The notes under the pieces were generated by a model. It did not search any database, was not told the origin of the DNA, and saw only the letters and a program-made list of their open reading frames with translations. From Triplophysa rosa (Eukaryota; Chordata; Actinopteri; Cypriniformes; Nemacheilidae), in assembly GCF_024868665.1 (NCBI RefSeq), contig NC_079894.1, forward strand, positions 5,047,426-5,111,425: DNA of 64,000 nt, in the 5' to 3' direction. Within the stretch, counting starts at the first letter, position 1, and each line of letters opens with the position of its first letter. The translations under genes and the position numbers were made by a program. Below, piece by piece: positions 12,101 to 23,500 of this stretch.

Positions 12101-15100
12101 GCAGGGAATTGATAATATTGTCCTCTAGATGAAGAGAATTTGTAACATTGTCCATGTGATTACATCTCTTTTCTCAGATCATACTCCAGCCTCTCATCTC
12201 ACTCCAGCTGCGAGGACGAGATCAGAGCTTTAAAACGCAAGTTAAACATCACCCATATAGATGAGGTGGTGTCCCATCTCAGGTGAGATCTTTCAGAATG
12301 AAAGTCAGAATGTGTGCGGCAGTATCGCTTTAGCACATTATAAAAACTTTGTACAACACAGTAAAATGTCAGGCGTAATCCCATTCACATAACAAATCCA
12401 ATTACTTTTTTTATCAGGCAGATAATATCAGAATCATTTGTTTACACCCCAGGCAGTGTGCATAACACAATGGCTTTTTAGCCAGCAAAATTGTTGGTTT
12501 GCTCCTGTTGTGCCGTGCTGAAGTTATTATTGTGGAGCGCACATTCCTCAGGGTCCAATTCTCCGTGCTTTGCTCATCGCGTGCTCCTACTGGCAGTGGA
12601 TCCAGACCAGACAAGCGTCTTGTGCAAACAAGCACCTTCTCACCTTCTCTTTCCATCTTTCCATCACAGCTTATACATTATTGTACATCCAGGACTGTAT
12701 CACTTATTATCTAATATCCAAACAGCCAATCATTTACTACCACACTGTAAAAAATGATTTGTTGTTTTTTGTTGTTTCAACTTAAAAAAATAAGTTACCT
12801 TGTTGCATTAAAATTTTAAGTTAGTTCAACTTAAAAATATTAGTTCACTTAATGAATTTGTTGCAAACTCGTTGTGTTGACTAATATTTTTAAGTTGAAC
12901 TAACTTAAAATTTTAAGGCAACAAGGTAACTTATTTTTTTTAAGTTGAAACAACAAAAAACAACAAATCATTTTTTACAGGGCATGATCATGGTTCATCA
13001 CCACAATACTTTTGTGCGGGTTTACACTCGAAGCTCCTCTCCCACTGAACCCCTCTGCTACCCTCTCTTCCCCATATCCTCCCCGTTCTGGATCTGCAGG
13101 TCTCCACCCAGCCAAAAGGAATGCACACAGTAAGCCCTGCTCAGCAGGAAAGCAGGGTACTGAGATAGAGGGAGGGTAATTAGTGCGACGCTCGATCCAT
13201 CAGAACAAAAGGCTCCATTGTGATCAAATGAATAGCAGACCCGACATATGTAAGATTCCTCAGCCTTAAAAGAAAATTGAAGGGAACTACGACGGTCATG
13301 TAATAGAGAAAAACTAGGCCAGTCTTCATCTGCACGCTGACCTGTTCTCTGCAAAATATTTCAGACCTCTACAACTCAACATTTTCTAGTGACTTGTTAA
13401 CAGTGTTCATGAAGCAGTATTTTGAGTAAAGAAAACATCGAAAGAAAGTAAAAACGAGAAGTTGAAAAGGACTGTATGAAATGTAACTGTACCACAAATG
13501 AAGTTTAGAATCATAGTATTTGGCATATGTCCACTTTGTTTTAATGTAAACATGCATTACAGCTAACATGGGTTTCACAAATGATGATTTGTGATTTGAG
13601 AATTTTGTTTGCTTCTGTGGAAGTATGTTTTCTTATGCAATAATATAATTTTTGGTTATGTCATAACCAGTGTTGGGTAAGTAAAAGTAATTAGTTACTA
13701 ATTACATATTCAATAGTGTAATTAGATTACTGTACAAATTACGCTCTCCAAAAAGTATTTAGTTACTTATTACTAATTACTTTCTATATCAACCTTGATT
13801 AGTTAAGATTAGATTAGATTAGATTCAACTTTATTGTCATTGCACATGTACAAGGCAACGAAATGTGACCTCTGCATTTAACCCATCCAGAGAGTAGTGA
13901 ACACACGCACAGCAAGTGGTGAACACACGTACCCCCGGAGCAGTGGGCAGCTATCACTGCAGCGCCCAGGGAGCAAGTAGGGGTAAGGTGCCTTGCTCAA
14001 GGGCACCTCAGTTGTTACCCGCCGGCCCTGGGAATCGAACCGGCAACCTTCTGGTCACGAGTCCGACTCTCTAACCATTATACCACAACAAAACGGCTCT
14101 TTTAATTCATTTCAAATATAAAAACATAAAGTAGTATTATTAACTGACCAAAGTATTACAAATGTGAGAATTATACATTAAAGCACGGATTTTAAAGTTA
14201 GACTTTGAATTTTGATGTCAATTCCACTATTGCACACACATATATTACACAAAGTATTTGGTTTAATTACATCAAAAGTAACTGTAATTAAATTACAGAA
14301 AAAATAAGAGTAATCCCTTACTTTACTTTTCCAAGGGGAAAGTAATTAAATTACAGTAACTAATTACTTAGTAACTAGTTACACCCAACACTGGTCATAA
14401 CTACGTTTGCATCTCACTGTATATTAAATCCTTTATTAAAGCGTGACGTAATTTGATTGACAGATCCGTCCTGACTGAAGAATATGATGTCATGGAGAGA
14501 GATGTGCGGGTCCTGAAGGTAAGGGTTCATTTGGGGTTTCGATCTATATGCGAATTACTTTAATAACTTAATATCTGTGTCGCTTGTGAGTGGTTGCTAG
14601 GGCATTGCTATGCTGATGCTACTGTACAATATTTGGGTAGTTGCTAGGGTGCTTCCCTAATTGGCTGCTACATGGTTGCTTACTGGCCTGTGTTAAAAGA
14701 CCACACTCTGGGGCTGTGTGCGAAATCGCCCCCCATAGCCTCATTTACTATGCCCTACATAAGTTTACTACTATAGTCCATTTGAAGGGCAGAATGAAAA
14801 TGACTGAGTAAATTGGACACTTAGGGCTGCAGGTGCCATCGTCTGCCAAGACAGGAAAATTAATTTAGCGCAAGCCTCACAATTTATGGCTAGCGGCTAG
14901 CTGTGATGTATATCGGTTGTACATTATTATTGTGATGGACCATGTGATTGAACGAGTGCACTTAATCATTTACAATGTGAATTCAGGCGCCACTAAAAAT
15001 GGATGTTCCCTCAAATACACTACCGCCAAAAGTTTTGGGACAGTTGAGTGCAAAATACATGTTTTTCATGACAAAACTAACATTTTATTATTTTTTTTTT

Positions 15101-18100
15101 AAATGGATGACTTTGACTGAATAATGAAGAAAGAACAGCCAATAAGAGCACAGAATAGAAGGAAATTTTCGGATGAGGTCAGAGTTTAGTGGTGCATGGG
15201 GCAAGAGGGGGCAGGGGGGTCGGGAGGGGGGAGTTTAGCTTCACACATCTGCTCGTGCGTGAGGTTAAAGCGCGCGAGCAGACCATCTACAAATGCATTT
15301 GCTATTTAAACAAAGTGGCCCAGGACGGGAAAATAGAACTGCGTCGGGCTGAAACTAGCAAAAACGCCTTGCGCCGTGTACGATAGGGCCCTCTGTGATA
15401 TTCTGATCCCCACATATAAAATCTGTTTTGCATAGCAATATCTGAAGGATAAATGAGCAGTCTTAGTGTGTCTCAATGATCAGATCAGATATTAAAGTAG
15501 ACTGTGGATCTGATTGGTTCAGCCCTCAACGTTTTCCATCTATGCAGCCAAATGCACAATGTAAGATTGATCTCTTCTGAATCAGCCAGAGGCACTCCAG
15601 GTTTACACCACATTCTTTCTCTGCGTCGTTGTCTTCTCTTTCAAATGATAGAGATTTGCCACAGATGTGAGGCCTTTCAGTGCCAAGCAGATGGAAATTT
15701 GTTTGTATCCCAGGCTTTTTGTCCAGACTGCTGGACACATACCATTGGCATCCTGTTCAAATTCATGTTCATATTCATGTCCACTGCTGTTCTGTTTTAC
15801 ATCATTAGGCAAGGTATTTACAAAGTATCAAACAAGGCTGTGTTATTTTTAACAACAAACCATTACCTTGGATGGTGAAGGAAGATTAGTTCATCGAAAA
15901 ACGAAACTTTTGTCATTTCCTCATCCTGATGTTGTTTCATATGATGTTCTTCTGCGTTACACAAAAGGAGAAATTTCAAACGATACACTGTGTGTTTTCA
16001 TGTAGTTACAGTGAATATGTAAAAGCATCATATACAGCCGCAGAAAAACAACAACCGAGAGACCATTCTAAATTGTCATTTAATCATATTTCGATATTGT
16101 GTCCATTTCAGTCCAGTGTCTGTTAAATGTCAACAAAATCAAACCTCTAGGGTGACATAAAGTCATCCAACAGCAAATGTGAAAGACTGACAGAATGAAA
16201 AGACACATGAACACTGTGGTAAAAATCCAGGTTATCACATAAAAAAGGATTTTTAAACTTTTCCTAAATACAGTACATGTACAAAGTTGACTGGCTTAAA
16301 AGTGAATATGAATAGAAAAAATACAGAGCATCTTATTTGTCAAGTTTTCATTTTCTGCAAATAGATAAAAATGAATATTTTTATGTGAAATTTTGGAGAA
16401 ATGTTGTTAGCAGTTCACAGAATGAAACAAAAATGATCATTTTTACCTAAACACAAATGATCTGTACTGTATAGTATGTATCATAAAATTAGTCCCTACA
16501 GCTCATGCATTATAGTTTAAATCTTCTTTAACAGTAATTTTACTGATATTTTTACAGATTTTTTGCATGTTTTTAAAATACGGTAACAAACGGAAAATTA
16601 CAGGAAAAAAACACAAAAAAACAGAAGCCCCAGAGAAACATGTCAGACGTAATTTTACGTTAAAAAAATGTTATTCTACAGAATTTTACTTGTGCCTCAG
16701 GTGCCGGATTTATTTACAGTTTAACTTTGAATGAGGAACAGAACCAAATCAGAAATTAGCCAAGAATATACAGTAGTCCTTGATGTAAACATGCTGACCA
16801 GCCCAAAGAGAGACGTCTGCTCAGTTGTTCTCCATACTGAGGTAATAGCAGTGAGTGTTTCATTAAGAGCTTTCTGTCTCACTGCCTTACTCTACTCATT
16901 TCAGTGATCTGCCTCATAACTGTGGCTTTGGGATGTCTTTTCCAGCTCTCTTCTGGGGTTACTACACTGCCCACAGACCACAGGCCTTAAATAAAAAGTC
17001 TCCTGTATTCTGGCAATGAGGAGCCTTTCCTCTGCGAGCTCTGTTTTTCTTTTATTCAAAATGAGTGTGTAATGATAGTACGCGCTAGACAGTAAACAAG
17101 TCTAACATGACATCGCTGAAACTCAAAGCAAATAAACTGTAGCTGTAGGCAGATTGGTCTAATAATAGTACTCCCCTGCCATCCATAATATAACATGTTG
17201 GCTAATGGAGATCCATGGCTTTGCAGCAGAAGCATGTGGTTTGAGGTCTGGAGTGGAAGAGTCTCTTTATAAGAGTGGGACACAGCTGTGGAATCGTTCA
17301 GTTCAGCGTGAACTTCAGGATTGAAAACTCACTTTGATAAGTTAGAAACAAAACTGCTTCAGTCGTACTGGTGCTGGATTGTGGAAAAACCTCAGGGATT
17401 CACACAAATGTGATAGTGAGGAAGTATAATATTGAGGCTCGCTTCGCTGGGAATCAAATTCCAGATTGTATCAGGCAAAAATCTGCGATCTAAACCTATG
17501 AAAAGGTTTCTCATGCAGAGAGAACCATAAACACAGCACAACGACTCTTGCATGACGTTCAGGTTTTTCTTACTCGGCCAATGTTTACGGGTCTAGTGGA
17601 CATTAATCTGCACAGTCACTTGGCATCTACAGATGTATAGCTGCAGAGGAATTTAGTTTCATAGCAGTCCAATTGTATATTTCATAAGACGCAATATACA
17701 GTAAGTATTGTATAATATGCAATATCTTTACTTACTTTACAGTAAGTAAAGATATTGGACCAAAAATATAAGCTGCACAATATTCTGTATTTACAAAGTA
17801 AACGACAATCTATGAACTTTCACTGATTTTAATAGCCTGACATATATCTTACAAATGACACAGAATGATGGCGAATGATGGTATTCACAATAAGTTTTCC
17901 AATATTATCACTCCAATTGGCAAAATTGGCGAAAAGCTAATTTGTTTGGCAAATGTTATGTTTGGAAAAACGTCAAGGAATTCAAAACCTTTATGGTGAG
18001 AGAGAGAGAGAGAGAGAGAGTTTAATAGTGTGGCTTGCTTTGCCGCCTCAGGGTCTTGGTGGCTTGCAATCAAATTCCAGATTGTATCAGGAAATTCCTC

Positions 18101-19736
18101 AGTAGAAAATCAAGGGATCTGAAACTCATGCAACGAGAACCACAAAAACACAGCACAACATAATGAACAACAGAGAGACTGAAAAGTTCTGGTCCCAGCT
18201 AAAGTTTGAAGAAACTCATAAGCTAAACATGAACTAAAAATCTAAACTGTTGCCTGGCAGTGATCGGCAAGTATTTGTTTTGGATTTCTTTTCATTAGAT
18301 GTTCCAATGATGTCAGTATATTGACTTACACATGTAATGACAGAGGTTGTGTGTTCACAGGAGAACATAATGAGAGCCAACAGGCAAAGAGGACCTGTGT
18401 CTCCTGAACCCACTGTAGCAGGTATGTACTGAAACATTGTTATAAGTCTTGACAAAAGAATTGAAATCGCATGTCAAACTCTCAGAAAAAAGCCATCTGG
18501 GAGTACTTAAACCACAATATAAAGACATTGCATTGTTTGAGGGCACATTTTATCGCCGCATTCTGCAAACCCGCTGGTCTTCTATACAGGGTCAAGAGAG
18601 GTCTGGCGCTTGTCCCATGTTACTGTACATCATAATGATTATTAAAAACATATTGTTTTTGAATGTCACTGTAAGTGTAAAAAAGTGGGTTTTTGAATTG
18701 TGCATCACCACCACCTAGTGGTTCAGTTCTGAATTCTTTTGTTTTTCCGTTTTTTCCTCTGGATGAGTAAAAATGTGGGGCAATGTGTGATGCGCAGTTT
18801 TTTTTTTTATTGACAGTTTCGTTCGTCTGTACTGCAGAAAATGCATTTTTAAAAGGTTTGTGGTGGAGCCGGCCGCTAAGCTGTCCGTCACCGAGTTCTT
18901 GTTTTCTCTGCTGTCTTTCAGAACTCAAAGAGGAACGAAGGATCATTCAAAGAGATCTGGAGGTCCAGAGTTTGATGCGCAGCTCCTGTACCACAAACAG
19001 TCTGACTATAAAAAAAACACAAATTCAGCTCAGGTTAGACTGCATGTCTGTGAAAATCTCTAAAAGAATCCCCAGAGGATCTTGGAAAGGTTCTTTCGGT
19101 ACACATTTACTGAGATGTTATTATTTCTTGTGATTATTTAAAAATACTTGTTCTTACAGGGAAACACGTGAACTTGCTTCGTCTCCACATAATTCAGAAA
19201 GGATGCCAGATGCAAACCATCAAACAGTTGCGTCTGGAATTTACTCATTTCATTTGAAACCCTGTCCACCCGAAGACCACTTTAGGACGTCTGTTTCATC
19301 CAAACAGAGAAATCGACTCCTCCCGAGCTCTTCACCACCCCTAGTCTCACCCTCAGACACTACACAGCACAGAACACAAGAGCCATGTTTAAATCACGAC
19401 CATTCCAACCACGAAAAGTTGTTCTCCGGAAAGTCTATAAACCTGATAGACGGCAACATCTCAAATGTTGAATTAAACTCCCTCAGTTCTGCTCTGGAAC
19501 ATGGAGATATGTCCAAAAAGTACAGAGGGACTTCTGCCTTCAGACTAGTTCCAGCAGCCTCAGCCGGAGAGTCTGAAGCTGCCAAAGACCTCATAAAGCT
19601 GGGGGTGACCAAAGACAGTGAACTTGGCCTTCTCCAGCCCGCTCCCCCTGCAGTGCAGAGAACAGCCAGCAGGGGGCTGAGGGGGAGCAGACGCTTGTGT
19701 GTTCCTCAGCCTGACAGTCTGCTCAGTTCTCTGTGA
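3034..19736 (+). CDS. ccdc24: Coiled-coil domain-containing protein 24, 8 coding exons
   Basis: Exons 3034-3165, 4865-5034, 11667-11822, 12178-12282, 14464-14518, 18361-18421, 18922-19033 and 19160-19736 join to 1368 nt, giving 455 residues plus stop. All junctions are GT-AG and all phases close. Conserved CCDC24 segments are visible: an N-terminal LVEEHVP-like start (WNIVKEHVPYSELPEIRAVL), a helical RAARHGRDAEEIMTQYSP block, NITHIDEVVSHLR, and an ELKEERRIIQRDLE coiled coil near residues 227-240. The start has an in-frame TGA at 2998-3000. The last exon (about 190 residues) is Ser/Pro-rich and low in recognisable domains; the human protein is shorter (about 307 residues). The molecular function is not established. 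It is divergent from the VWC gene and convergent with slc6a9, the same neighbour as in human. Confidence 0.9.
3166..4864 (+). other. ccdc24 intron 1
   Basis: The intron is non-coding. The only recognised item is a decayed tRNA-derived SINE near 4568-4636. Confidence 0.6.
4568..4636 (+). repeat. Decayed tRNA-derived SINE fragment
   Basis: TGTAGCTCCAGTGGTAGAAC matches a tRNA A-box head, and a degenerate B box (GGTTCATGGGTTGAG) follows. It is related to the copies at 56474-56611 and 60488-60600. It is not a working tRNA. Confidence 0.5.
4865..5034 (+). CDS. ccdc24: ccdc24 coding exon 2
   Basis: The acceptor is TTCTAG and the donor GCAG|GTAAGG. The 170 bp encode VEMWENIWLEIHYSEQG through LTLRKRAARHG, and the exon ends in phase 2. 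Confidence 0.87.
5376..5945. mobile_element. DNA-transposon-derived element with AAATCGC-type ends
   Basis: The left end (AAAATCGCATACTATGACAG) and the reverse complement of the right end (CGAAATCGCCTAGTTTCCTA) share the AAATCGC start and tract layout. A partial relative lies at about 14711-14840. Boundaries are approximate. Confidence 0.45.
10786..10830. repeat. Terminal fragment of the TTCACCC-type element
   Basis: This is a solo end reading TTTTGGGTGAACTGTTCCTT, the same terminus seen at the full copies 20103-20416, 28996-29401 and 51614-51930. Confidence 0.6.
10841..11318. mobile_element. hAT-type nonautonomous element, CAGTGTTGGG family
   Basis: It starts CAGTGTTGGGTGTAACTAGT and is related along most of its length, in opposite orientation, to the element at 13668-14393. 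Its right terminus is decayed. Confidence 0.6.
11667..11822 (+). CDS. ccdc24: ccdc24 coding exon 3
   Basis: The acceptor is TGTCAG and the donor AGCAG|GTCAGT. The exon completes the RD codon pair and encodes AEEIMTQYSPAVVSYALG, which matches the CCDC24 QYSP block. Confidence 0.87.
12178..12282 (+). CDS. ccdc24: ccdc24 coding exon 4
   Basis: The acceptor is TTCTCAG and the donor CTCAG|GTGAGA. The 105 bp encode a Ser-rich run and then EIRALKRKLNITHIDEVVSH, which is diagnostic for the family. Confidence 0.88.
12743..12982. mobile_element. Fold-back MITE
   Basis: The two halves are nearly perfect reverse complements: CACTGTAAAAAATGATTTG at the left and CAAATCATTTTTTACAG at the right, continuing through AAGTTGAA and AAGTTA tracts to a centre near 12860. 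There is no coding capacity. The superfamily was not assigned. Confidence 0.75.
13668..14393. mobile_element. hAT-type nonautonomous element with intact 8-bp target duplication
   Basis: Termini are CAGTGTTGGGT and ACCCAACACTG. They are flanked by the exact direct repeat GTCATAAC at 13660-13667 and 14394-14401. A SINE interrupts it at about 13805-14094. Terminal sequence and duplication length fit hAT. Confidence 0.8.
13805..14094 (-). repeat. tRNA-derived SINE inserted in a hAT-type element
   Basis: Reading the minus strand, a tRNA-like head has an A-box (TAATGGTTAGAGAG) and a B box (GGTTCGATTCC). A body with CCCTTGAGCAAGGCACCTTA and CTCCCTGGGCGCTGCAGTG resembles the conserved core of fish V-type SINEs. 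The tail is (ATCTA)n after CAATAAAGTTGA. It lacks the fold of a functional tRNA. The element name is uncertain. Confidence 0.7.
14464..14518 (+). CDS. ccdc24: ccdc24 coding exon 5
   Basis: This is a 55-bp exon (SVLTEEYDVMERDVRVLK) with acceptor TTGACAG and donor AAG|GTAAGG, returning the frame to phase 0. It is heptad-like. Confidence 0.85.
14519..18360 (+). other. ccdc24 intron 5
   Basis: This 3.8-kb intron is mostly unrecognised AT-rich DNA. It includes a relative of the AAATCGC element (about 14711-14840), a G-rich run near 15200-15235, a TTCACCC-type fragment near 15884-15945, a 38-bp hairpin at 17720-17757 and a short (GA)n at about 17998-18020. Confidence 0.55.
17720..17757. repeat. 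Perfect 17-bp-arm hairpin
   Basis: CAATATCTTTACTTACT is followed by the 4-nt loop TTAC and then the exact reverse complement. It is probably a small palindrome of DNA-element origin; no function is assigned. Confidence 0.7.
18361..18421 (+). CDS. ccdc24: ccdc24 coding exon 6
   Basis: This 61-bp exon (ENIMRANRQRGPVSPEPTVA) has acceptor GTTCACAG and donor G|GTATGT. Confidence 0.83.
18422..18921 (+). other. ccdc24 intron 6, no recognisable feature
   Basis: It has GT-AG ends. Short open frames on both strands show no domain. Confidence 0.6.
18922..19033 (+). CDS. ccdc24: ccdc24 coding exon 7
   Basis: The acceptor is CTTTCAG and the donor CTCAG|GTTAGA. The 112 bp encode ELKEERRIIQRDLEVQSL, aligning with the human ELKEQKKAMEQEL coiled coil. 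Confidence 0.85.
19160..19736 (+). CDS. ccdc24: ccdc24 terminal coding exon 8
   Basis: The acceptor is TTCTTACAG and the exon is open to TGA at 19734-19736. The roughly 190 residues are Ser/Pro-rich with no named domain, and longer than the human tail. Confidence 0.83.
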
Positions 19737-20102
19737 CATTTACAGGTCGTCCTGACATGGTTTACTTTGTCAGTGTGACATGTGAAAGCTGGTGTTTAAG
19801 GTAATTCAAGTCATTTGGCAGTAGTCTATGAGAACTGAATCACATGGTACACAGTCACCTGAAAATTGCCCCCTTAAAGTTTTTTTTTATAAATCAAATT
19901 GGCTTTACAAGTAATTTTAAGTTACTGGTGAGTTGCTGTCGTTTAATAGTAGGAAGTTGAAATTGCTCAACGTGATAAGTTGACTTAATGTAAAAACATG
20001 TAAGAAAATTGAAATAGTAGTAAGTTGAAATGACTTAAAGCCAATTAAAATTTTAAGGCAGCGAAATAAGTGTTTCAGAAGTACAGATACTAGTTTTTTT
20101 CT

Positions 20103-20416
20103 AAAGTAAAGGTATAGTTCACACAAAAATGAAAAGTCTGTCATTTCATTTCAAAGTCATTTCAAACCTGTATGACTTTCTTTCTTCTGCAGAACAGAAG
20201 ATATTTTGAAGAATGTCGGTAACCGGATAACATTGTTTGATGTGCATTGGTTTCGTGTCCATACAATAGAAGCGAATGGGTATCACCTTTGTTGCGTTAC
20301 CAACAATCTTCAGAATGTCTTTTGTCTTCTGCAGAAGAAAGAAATTCATACAGGTTTGAAATGACAAGAGGGTGGGCAAATGATGACAGAGTTTTCATTT
20401 TTGCGTGAACTACTTT
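20103..20416. mobile_element. TTCACCC-type inverted-repeat element
   Basis: The ends TATAGTTCACACAAAAATGA and TTTTCATTTTTGCGTGAACT are inverted, and the interior carries paired TTTCTTCTGCAGA tracts. This is a dispersed cyprinid/teleost repeat type, with two other full copies in the window. Confidence 0.65.
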
Positions 20417-20539
20417 GTTACTTCAAATTTGTTTACATTTTATAATGGAGAAGTTAATATCAAATTGTTCAGGGCAATTGTTTTAAAGAATACAAAACAC
20501 ACACATAGACAAAACATACAAACCATAAGTGATCTTTAA

Positions 20540-20552
20540 AATAAACTTTATT
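20540..20552. terminator. Convergent polyadenylation signals of ccdc24 (+) and slc6a9 (-)
   Basis: AATAAA lies on the plus strand at 20540-20545 and on the minus strand at 20552-20547, separated by one base. Each is downstream of a convergent gene's stop codon. Use of either signal is inferred. Confidence 0.5.
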
Positions 20553-23500
20553 TACCATTGCAAATTGAACAGTTTATGATACTGACATGACTAGGACAAT
20601 TTCAATAAAGTTTGGCCCTAAATTTGAACGTGACATGGTTAGATATGTTTGATAAAAGCACTGAGCTCATGTCATTGTGCTTGTCATTCTACAACTTCAC
20701 GTTTATATTGCCATGAGCACAGCAGTACACACACTATTGTAAAGACATCACTTTTTTAGCATACAAGACATGGGACAGAAGTTTGTAATATTGATGATTT
20801 CATACACATAGGATATTTTTTGTGCTGTCACAACATCTTGGTAATCACAAATCATGCTGTCGATTTACAATTGATTTTGTTTAAAGTCACACTTCATACA
20901 GCCACAAAGTTGTGCTATTTCCATCTGGGACATACTGTAGAGGTATTTATCTGTGTGCATTTGCTTTCATCACTTTGTTTAATCTGAAGACAGCCAACTC
21001 TTTCACTTGAGGGTGCATGTCATCACAGTTAAAATAAATCGACTAACAATTTGAGAGCCAGGCAAAGAAGCAAAGTCCACTCGAAAGCATTGAAGATTGG
21101 TCTTACAAACCTTTGTGTTATCTGGTCGATATCCGATCTATTGTCATTTACAACATAGGTTACTTCTATGGTAATATATTGAAATATTAATGAAATTTCA
21201 AATTCACATTGAGAATCATTAAAAGATTGGCACACTTATATTAAAACGTTCTTTTCATCGAATGTGCTTTCCATTTCATTTTACGATGTTATCAAAGGGT
21301 TTTGCAGCACACTACAAATACACATCTGTATAATACTGAGATGAAGATATAGCACTTTTGGCTTAACACTGATGTAAAAAGCATTCCCGTATGTTTCAAG
21401 TTCTAGTCCAACGCTTTTGTTTGGCAATCTGAGATCAGCTGGCTTGAGGAAGTTTAGGAAAACAAAGAGTAGTGTCACCGAACATAGCGAAACAAATGAT
21501 TACATCTGATGAGAAAATACAGTTTTAGTACTATATAAAAATAAGAAGGAAAATCTCTTACAAAGGTAAAATGGATAATAACATACAGATTAAAAGTGAC
21601 ATCAATACTGGCACTAACAACCTACACTTAATTCGGCAGTTGAACGTCCACTACACACAAAACTCTGTACACGTGACATTAGCTAGCTTACTACAACAAA
21701 TCAAGTAAAAACAACTAAAATAAACCCACCTACAGCATTTCCCCCCCCCCAAACCCAACCCAAACTGGAAAAAAAAGAAGCATAAAACACATACGCATCT
21801 GTTGAGTTTACATCACTATAACGTTTCTACTGTAATAGACTTTGCTTTTGAATTTCTAGGACTGCTTACGTTGCAGTACCTAGAGACACACACATGGTCT
21901 TCATGCCACGCTCAAGGTCACAGGACCACACATCAGACAAGACACGAGGACGAATGAGGCCCACAGCAAGTTTCAATCTTGTGCATTCACATTTCTGACA
22001 GCGATTAATCATTGTAGCTACCGTCCGTGTAGCCGGCTAAAGTGAACCAGTAAAAAAGTGCTGTTAGTATCGAGTCTAGTTGTCTAGTGACCCCTAAACC
22101 AGGCAGCGCAGAGAGCGTCTGCTGCATTTCGCTGCTTTATTCTACCTTAACAGAGGAAAAACTACAGACTCCTGCAAGATTGGTTGTGCTTCACAAAGAC
22201 CAAGGACTCCTGTAACTACTCCCCTGAGCGTATGATACCTCCGGTTAGGCAGCGGGGTTAGGTTTTTTTTTGCTGCTTTTTTTAAGTTAGAGTGTGTTTT
22301 GTATATATTTGGATATAATCTGAAATATATATATATATATATCATACCTTCATGCAGAGGTTAATAAAATGTACATAAAACACTGACGTAGACTATTGTG
22401 CCAGGTATCAACTATTTGAATACTGACTTGACATGTTTTCCACTTACTCCGCGCAGAAGAGAAATAACGATAAACTACATCGACTTTGACTATATACAGT
22501 GATTTAATGCGAAAAGAAAATAATCAGAAGTCTCGACATATGGCGCATCAGCACATTAGCAGCTGCATTGCTCGACTCCACGTGAAGCGGCGTCACGCAA
22601 CATCTTAAACATATTCAGTGTAACCAGGACTCTGTGCCACTACAACCATATGAATTGTAAAACATCATTGGAATGATACGAGGCATCTTTACTATATTCA
22701 TTACGTCAAAGCCTAGTACCAAAAGTCATGAGACAAGCCAAAGACCAAGATATCCATCCTGGTCACCCCCTCCCTATTGCCAACCAAACCAAATGCTAAA
22801 GTCAGTTGTTTGCAGTCATAACCTACAGTAACATGCTGTGGTTCCAATTGTTCAAACGTTAAATAACTTCATTGATCTCATAAAACTCAATTTTATGTTA
22901 TTTGACGACATTATAAGAAAAATACACAATACTTAACAGTTATTATCTAACGACAGGTTACGAGGAGAACCCTCCAGTGTTTTTGCATGCAACCTCATTG
23001 CACCGCCGGCTCAAGACTGCTTGGCTCAGCACAGCCAGACGCCTTTAAATGACAGAGATACACGCCAGTTCAAGTCTCTTAACACGAGTAGACGCAACAC
23101 ACGTATAAACACACCGGCAGAATATCAAGGTTCATGTATGTGCACGTTTTTGGTAACATGCTTTTTCAGTGAAGAGCGGGGTTAGTGTGCATACTACAGT
23201 ACTGAATCTAATAAAGAGCTAGAAGATTCACACATTCCCCCTTTGCTCAGAGATGCCTCGGCTCACGTTTTGCTCCAAAATGCTTGGAAGACTAGGCGGA
23301 TTTTGGCAAAAATGTCAGCTAAAATCAGCAATAAATCATCTCAAGGTGTTTGAAAATGTTTCGTGAAAACAAACTGTGTGTAACCCTGAGAACGGGCTTG
23401 AGAAGTTATATGCCTTGATCCAAATACCTCCGTCAATAACTGCGATAAGAGCTGAAGACCAAATATCCTTTGCTTTGTATTGTGCTCTTGCTTGAAGGGA

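Larger units (their letters stand above)
12283..14463 (+). other. ccdc24 intron 4 with two DNA elements and a SINE
   Basis: It contains a fold-back element at 12743-12982, then unique DNA with no recognised feature to about 13659, then a hAT-type element holding a SINE insertion at 13668-14393. Intron 3 (11823-12177) has no recognised feature. Confidence 0.6.
19737..20566 (+). other. ccdc24: Probable ccdc24 3' UTR
   Basis: The first good AATAAA after the stop is at 20540-20545, so the UTR would be about 0.8 kb. It includes a TTCACCC-type element at 20103-20416. The UTR end is inferred. Confidence 0.45.

Noticed and set aside
14030..14094. tRNA-like A and B boxes on the minus strand
   Set aside because: They are the head of a SINE with a typical SINE body and repeat tail.
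15189..15386. G-rich plus-strand ORF
   Set aside because: It is a low-complexity G-run with no homology or splice context.
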